Origin: Pseudomonadota bacterium
GTDB lineage: Bacteria > Pseudomonadota > Alphaproteobacteria > Rhizobiales > Xanthobacteraceae
Assembly (NCBI GenBank): GCA_023434095.1
Contig: JAEYTJ010000072.1
Location: forward strand, 1-9,528
Direction of reading: 5' to 3'
DNA length: 9,528 bases
Made by a program: the position numbers and the translations under genes. Positions 6,970 through 9,528 of this stretch are shown here, piece by piece; the first letter of the stretch is position 1; each line of letters opens with the position of its first letter. The notes beneath the pieces are model-generated. The model had not been told where the DNA came from. It searched no databases and was given only the letters and a program-made list of their open reading frames with translations.

Positions 6970-8007
6970 ATGTTGCACGGCGACATTTCCAGCAGCAAAG
7001 ACACCGTCGGCGTGGCGGTGGTGAACTACAAGATGCCCCGCCTCCACACCAAGGCCGAGGTGCTCGAGAACGCCCGCAAGATCGCCGACATGGTGGTGGG
7101 CATGAAGATCGGCCTGCCGGGTATGGACCTGGTGATCTTCCCGGAATACTCGACGCACGGAATCATGTACGATTCCAAGGAGATGTACGAGACGGCCTCG
7201 ACCATCCCCGGCGACGAGACCGAGATTTTCGCCGAGGCCTGCCGCAAGGCCAAGGTGTGGGGCGTGTTCTCGCTGACCGGCGAGCGCCACGAGGAACACC
7301 CGAACAAGGCGCCCTACAACACGCTCATCCTGATGAACGACAAGGGTGAGATCGTGCAGAAATACCGCAAGATCATGCCCTGGGTGCCGATCGAGGGCTG
7401 GTATCCCGGCAACTGCACCTATGTCTCGGAAGGCCCGAAGGGGCTGAAGATCTCGCTGATCATCTGCGATGACGGCAACTATCCGGAGATCTGGCGCGAC
7501 TGCGCGATGAAGGGCGCCGAACTCATCGTGCGCTGCCAGGGCTACATGTATCCGGCCAAGGAGCAGCAGGTGATCATGTCCAAGGCTATGGCGTTCGCCA
7601 ATAATGTCTATGTGGCGGTGGCCAACGCCTCGGGCTTCGACGGCATCTATTCCTATTTCGGCCACTCCGCCATCATCGGCTTCGACGGGCGCACGCTGGG
7701 CGAATGCGGCGAGGAGGATTACGGCATCCAGTACGCCGCACTCTCCACCTCGCTGATCCGCGACGCGCGCAAGAACATGCAGTCGCAGAACCACCTCTTC
7801 AAGCTGGTGCACCGCGGCTATACTGGCATGATCAATTCCGGCGACGGCGACAAGGGCGAGGCCGCCTGCCCTTACGACTTCTATGCCAAGTGGATCGCCG
7901 ACCCCGAGGGCACGCGGGAGATGGTGGAATCTTTCACCCGCTCCACCGTCGGCACCGAGGAATGCCCGATCGAGGGCATCCCGAACCCCGACACCGCGCA
8001 TCGGTGA
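6970..8007 (+). CDS. amiE: Aliphatic amidase (acylamide amidohydrolase)
   Basis: AmiE hydrolyses short aliphatic amides such as acetamide to the carboxylic acid and ammonia in the cytoplasm, supplying carbon and nitrogen. The 345-residue protein matches P. aeruginosa AmiE (346 residues) almost without gaps from MLHGDISSSKDTVGVAVVNY onward. The nitrilase-fold triad is present at the same numbers: Glu59 (FPEYS), Lys134 (QKYRKIMPW) and Cys166 (SLIICDDGNYPE); the supporting Glu142 (PIEGWYPG) is also there. RCQGYMYPAKEQQ and GHSAIIGFDGRTLGECGEE are further hallmarks. The ATG at 6970 follows AGGAG (6958-6962) by seven bases. The frame is open for 71 codons upstream, but that stretch has no homology and is the regulatory leader. 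The C-terminal tail after STVGTEECP differs from Pseudomonas, as usual. It is the last gene before a repeat cluster; no amiS-like channel gene follows. Confidence 0.97.
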   Translation: MLHGDISSSKDTVGVAVVNYKMPRLHTKAEVLENARKIADMVVGMKIGLPGMDLVIFPEYSTHGIMYDSKEMYETASTIPGDETEIFAEACRKAKVWGVFSLTGERHEEHPNKAPYNTLILMNDKGEIVQKYRKIMPWVPIEGWYPGNCTYVSEGPKGLKISLIICDDGNYPEIWRDCAMKGAELIVRCQGYMYPAKEQQVIMSKAMAFANNVYVAVANASGFDGIYSYFGHSAIIGFDGRTLGECGEEDYGIQYAALSTSLIRDARKNMQSQNHLFKLVHRGYTGMINSGDGDKGEAACPYDFYAKWIADPEGTREMVESFTRSTVGTEECPIEGIPNPDTAHR

Positions 8008-8019
8008 GGGAGGGGCCAT

Positions 8020-8052
8020 GATCCCGGACGGCCCGCAGGCCTATCCGGGGTC
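8020..8052. repeat. REP-like hairpin after amiE (copy 1)
   Basis: GATCCCGGA (8020-8028) pairs with TCCGGGGTC (8044-8052) with one G-T pair. Inside, GGCC pairs with GGCC around CGCA. The stem begins 12 bases after the amiE stop. Its outer arms repeat those of the hairpin at 8186-8223 (ATCCCGGAC ... ATCCGGG), so both are copies of one intergenic element. It may end or stabilise the amiE transcript; no T-run follows. Confidence 0.7.
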
Positions 8053-8065
8053 ACCCTTGGGGAGA

Positions 8066-8167
8066 CCATCCTTCGAGGCTCGCTGCACTCGCACCTCAGG
8101 ATGACGGTGTTCTTATGAGGACGCGGTCATGCTGAGGAGCCGGCGTAAGCGCCGGCCGCGAAGCACG
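8066..8167. repeat. Inverted pair of REP-like stem-loops
   Basis: Two related stem-loops face each other. The left one (8067-8103) is closed by CATCCT/AGGATG and GAGG/CCTC. The right one (8128-8167) is closed by CATGCT/AGCACG with one mismatch, and has an inner stem GCCGGCG/CGCCGGC around TAAG (8139-8156). CCTCAGGATGAC at 8094-8105 and the reverse complement of 8126-8137 differ by one base, so the whole is a large imperfect palindrome with a centre at about 8106-8125. Sequences of the CATCCTTCGAGG ... CCTCAGGATG type are recalled as common intergenic repeats in Hyphomicrobiales. Confidence 0.7.
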
Positions 8168-8185
8168 CAGGCGCGTGCCCCCTCT

Positions 8186-8223
8186 CGTCATCCCGGACGC
8201 CCGAAGGGCGATCCGGGATGACG
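8186..8223. repeat. Long REP-like hairpin at the end of the cbbO-like gene (copy 2)
   Basis: CGTCATCCCGGA (8186-8197) pairs perfectly with TCCGGGATGACG (8212-8223). Inside, CGCCC pairs with GGGCG around GAA, with a single bulged A at 8211, giving 17 pairs in all. It lies seven bases beyond the stop of the minus-strand gene and shares its arms with the hairpin at 8020-8052. It may act as a transcript end or stabiliser for the minus-strand gene; no T-run is present on either side. Confidence 0.8.
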
Positions 8224-8230
8224 ACCGACC

Positions 8231-9528
8231 TCACCGCCGCGCGAGGCGAAAATAAAGTTCCGACAGCCGCACCGGCAGGTCCTCCACCCGGCGCACCGGC
8301 ATGGCGTTGGCCTTGCCGAAGATCGCCGGGCCCGACCCGACGCCGGCGGGGTCGAGGGTGACGCCGAACGTGTCGATCCCCTGCCCCCGCAGCTGCCGCA
8401 CCACGCGCCGTGCGTCCTGCACGAGGTCGGCGGCCGGCGTGTCGATGTCGGAAGGCTCGCCATCGCTCAGCACCAGGATGAGCTTGCGGAAGGCGCGCAG
8501 ACGGGCGATCTCCGCCCCGGCATGGCGCAGCGCGGCGCCGAGCCGGGTCGACAGGCCGGAGGACAGCCCGGCGAGGCGGGCCATCGCCGGGCCATCATAG
8601 GCTTGCGCGAAGCCCTTCACCTCGCACAGCCGCACCTCGTCCCGGCCGTTCGAGGCGAAGGCGAGCAGGGCGAAGCGGTCGCCCAGCGCCTCCAGCGCCT
8701 CGGCCAGCATCGCCACGGCGAGCTTTTCCACCTCCAGCACGCTGCGCCCGTCGGCCAGCCTCTCGCGCGTCGAGTGCGACATGTCGACGAGCACCAGCAC
8801 GGCGAGGTCGCGCTGGGTGAGCGCGGTGGAGCGGAAAAGGCGGGCTTCCGGAAAAGCGCCGGCGCGGCGGGCGATGGCGTCGTCGATCACCGCGTCGAGA
8901 TCGAGATCGGCGCCGTCCACCTGTCGCCGCAGCCGGGTGGCACGGCCGACCTTCGCGGCCTTGACCAGCCGGGCGATCCGGGCGCGCGCCGGGCCGGCGT
9001 CTTCCAGCGCCCGCTGCAGCGGGCGGCTGTCGCCCAATGCCAGCGCCGGCGCCCGGACGGAGGTCCAGTCGGGCCGCTCCAGCCCCGCCTGAGGGTCCCA
9101 TTCGGGATAGGTGGCGATGACCGGATCGGCCCCTTCCGTCGCCTTCGGCCGGGCGCGGCCGGCGGAGGCGGGCGTGGATGCCGCCTCCGGTGGCCCCTCG
9201 GCGCCCTCCCGCCGTTCCGGGCGGGCGGCCTGCACCATCATCTGCACCTCGTCGGAAACCTCCGGGTCGAGGGCGGAAAAATCCCACAGGCCGAGCCCGT
9301 CGTCGCGATAGGCCGGCTCCACCACATGGCCGCGGGCGTCGAAGCGCAGGCGGCGCTGGCCGACATCGTTGGCGAGCCGCGTGCCGATGTCGAGGCTGAG
9401 GGCAGGATCGTCGAGGCGGTCGCGCGCGGCGTCGAACAGCGCCTGCGCCTTGCCCACCAGCGCGTCGGGATCGGCATAGGAGGGGTCGAACAGCCCGCGC
9501 GCCAGCCGGGCAAGCAGGGCGGCGAGCG
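8231..9528 (-). CDS. cbbO: VWA-domain protein, likely CbbO Rubisco-activase subunit (partial, C-terminal part)
   Basis: The last 431 residues are visible; the frame is open to the right edge, so the start lies outside. CbbO proteins recruit a CbbQ AAA+ ring to Rubisco and help remove inhibitory sugars; NorD is the sister family near nitric oxide reductase. Shared features are LANDVGQRRLRF, YRDDGLGLWDF, ATYPEWDP and a C-terminal von Willebrand A domain. The VWA metal site (MIDAS) is intact: D248, S250 and S252 in VDMSHST, the threonine in SGLSTRLGAALRHAG, and the aspartate in LSDGEPSDID. GEPSDID, RQVDGADLDLDAVID and the end LPVRLSELYFRLARR fit CbbO better, as recalled, than NorD, which usually has a GKPND-type motif. 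NorD remains the alternative because cbbQ and cbbLS are not in view. The gene converges on amiE; a 17-pair hairpin lies seven bases after its stop. Confidence 0.68.
   Translation of the reverse strand, partial: LAALLARLARGLFDPSYADPDALVGKAQALFDAARDRLDDPALSLDIGTRLANDVGQRRLRFDARGHVVEPAYRDDGLGLWDFSALDPEVSDEVQMMVQAARPERREGAEGPPEAASTPASAGRARPKATEGADPVIATYPEWDPQAGLERPDWTSVRAPALALGDSRPLQRALEDAGPARARIARLVKAAKVGRATRLRRQVDGADLDLDAVIDDAIARRAGAFPEARLFRSTALTQRDLAVLVLVDMSHSTRERLADGRSVLEVEKLAVAMLAEALEALGDRFALLAFASNGRDEVRLCEVKGFAQAYDGPAMARLAGLSSGLSTRLGAALRHAGAEIARLRAFRKLILVLSDGEPSDIDTPAADLVQDARRVVRQLRGQGIDTFGVTLDPAGVGSGPAIFGKANAMPVRRVEDLPVRLSELYFRLARR

Noticed and set aside
6595..8019. 474-codon minus-strand frame opposite amiE
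   Set aside because: amiE is near-identical in layout to the known amidase; the reverse frame is His/Gly/Ala-rich noise.
8020..8223. CRISPR array from repeated hairpin arms
   Set aside because: There are only two copies of one arm set, no regular spacers, and perfect palindromic structure typical of REP elements.

Overview
The window is GC-rich DNA from an alphaproteobacterium. Gene content and style point to the Hyphomicrobiales (Rhizobiales), perhaps Xanthobacteraceae such as Ancylobacter, Starkeya or Xanthobacter. This is an inference from GC-rich codon use, a CbbO-like gene and intergenic hairpin repeats of a kind common in that order; nothing here fixes the genus.

Layout, left to right. 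(1) 1-222, minus strand: the first 74 codons of an NAD(P) transhydrogenase alpha subunit (pntA), running off the left edge. (2) 223-752: a 530-base divergent intergenic region with no convincing gene, holding several inverted repeats. (3) 753-2300: pyruvate kinase (pyk), closed by a textbook intrinsic terminator at 2325-2352. (4) 2488-4120: a small zinc-binding GFA-family protein, then a membrane acyltransferase-3 protein. (5) 4254-4820: a TetR-family regulator with a TTG start, preceded by a 13-base palindrome. (6) 4905-8007: an aliphatic amidase locus, amiC (amide sensor), amiR (ANTAR antiterminator) and amiE (amidase). (7) 8008-8230: a cluster of REP-like hairpins between convergent genes. 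(8) 8231-9528, minus strand: the C-terminal part of a CbbO/NorD-type VWA protein, most likely the CbbO half of a CbbQO Rubisco activase, running off the right edge.

How the genes work together. The core of the window is the amide-utilisation unit. By analogy with Pseudomonas aeruginosa, AmiC holds AmiR inactive until an amide such as acetamide binds. Freed AmiR then binds the nascent amiE leader RNA and prevents termination, and AmiE hydrolyses the amide to acid plus ammonia. The 239-base amiR-amiE gap contains three hexaloop hairpins. Two of them (loops AAGGAC and AATGCG) carry the A1/G4 pattern known for ANTAR RNA targets, and a short GC hairpin plus CTTTTC lies just before the amiE ribosome site. 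The gene order (regulators first, amidase last) differs from the Pseudomonas order amiE-B-C-R-S, and neither amiB nor amiS is seen here.

The other genes are housekeeping or accessory (transhydrogenase, pyruvate kinase, GFA protein, acyltransferase), with no evident functional link to the amidase genes.
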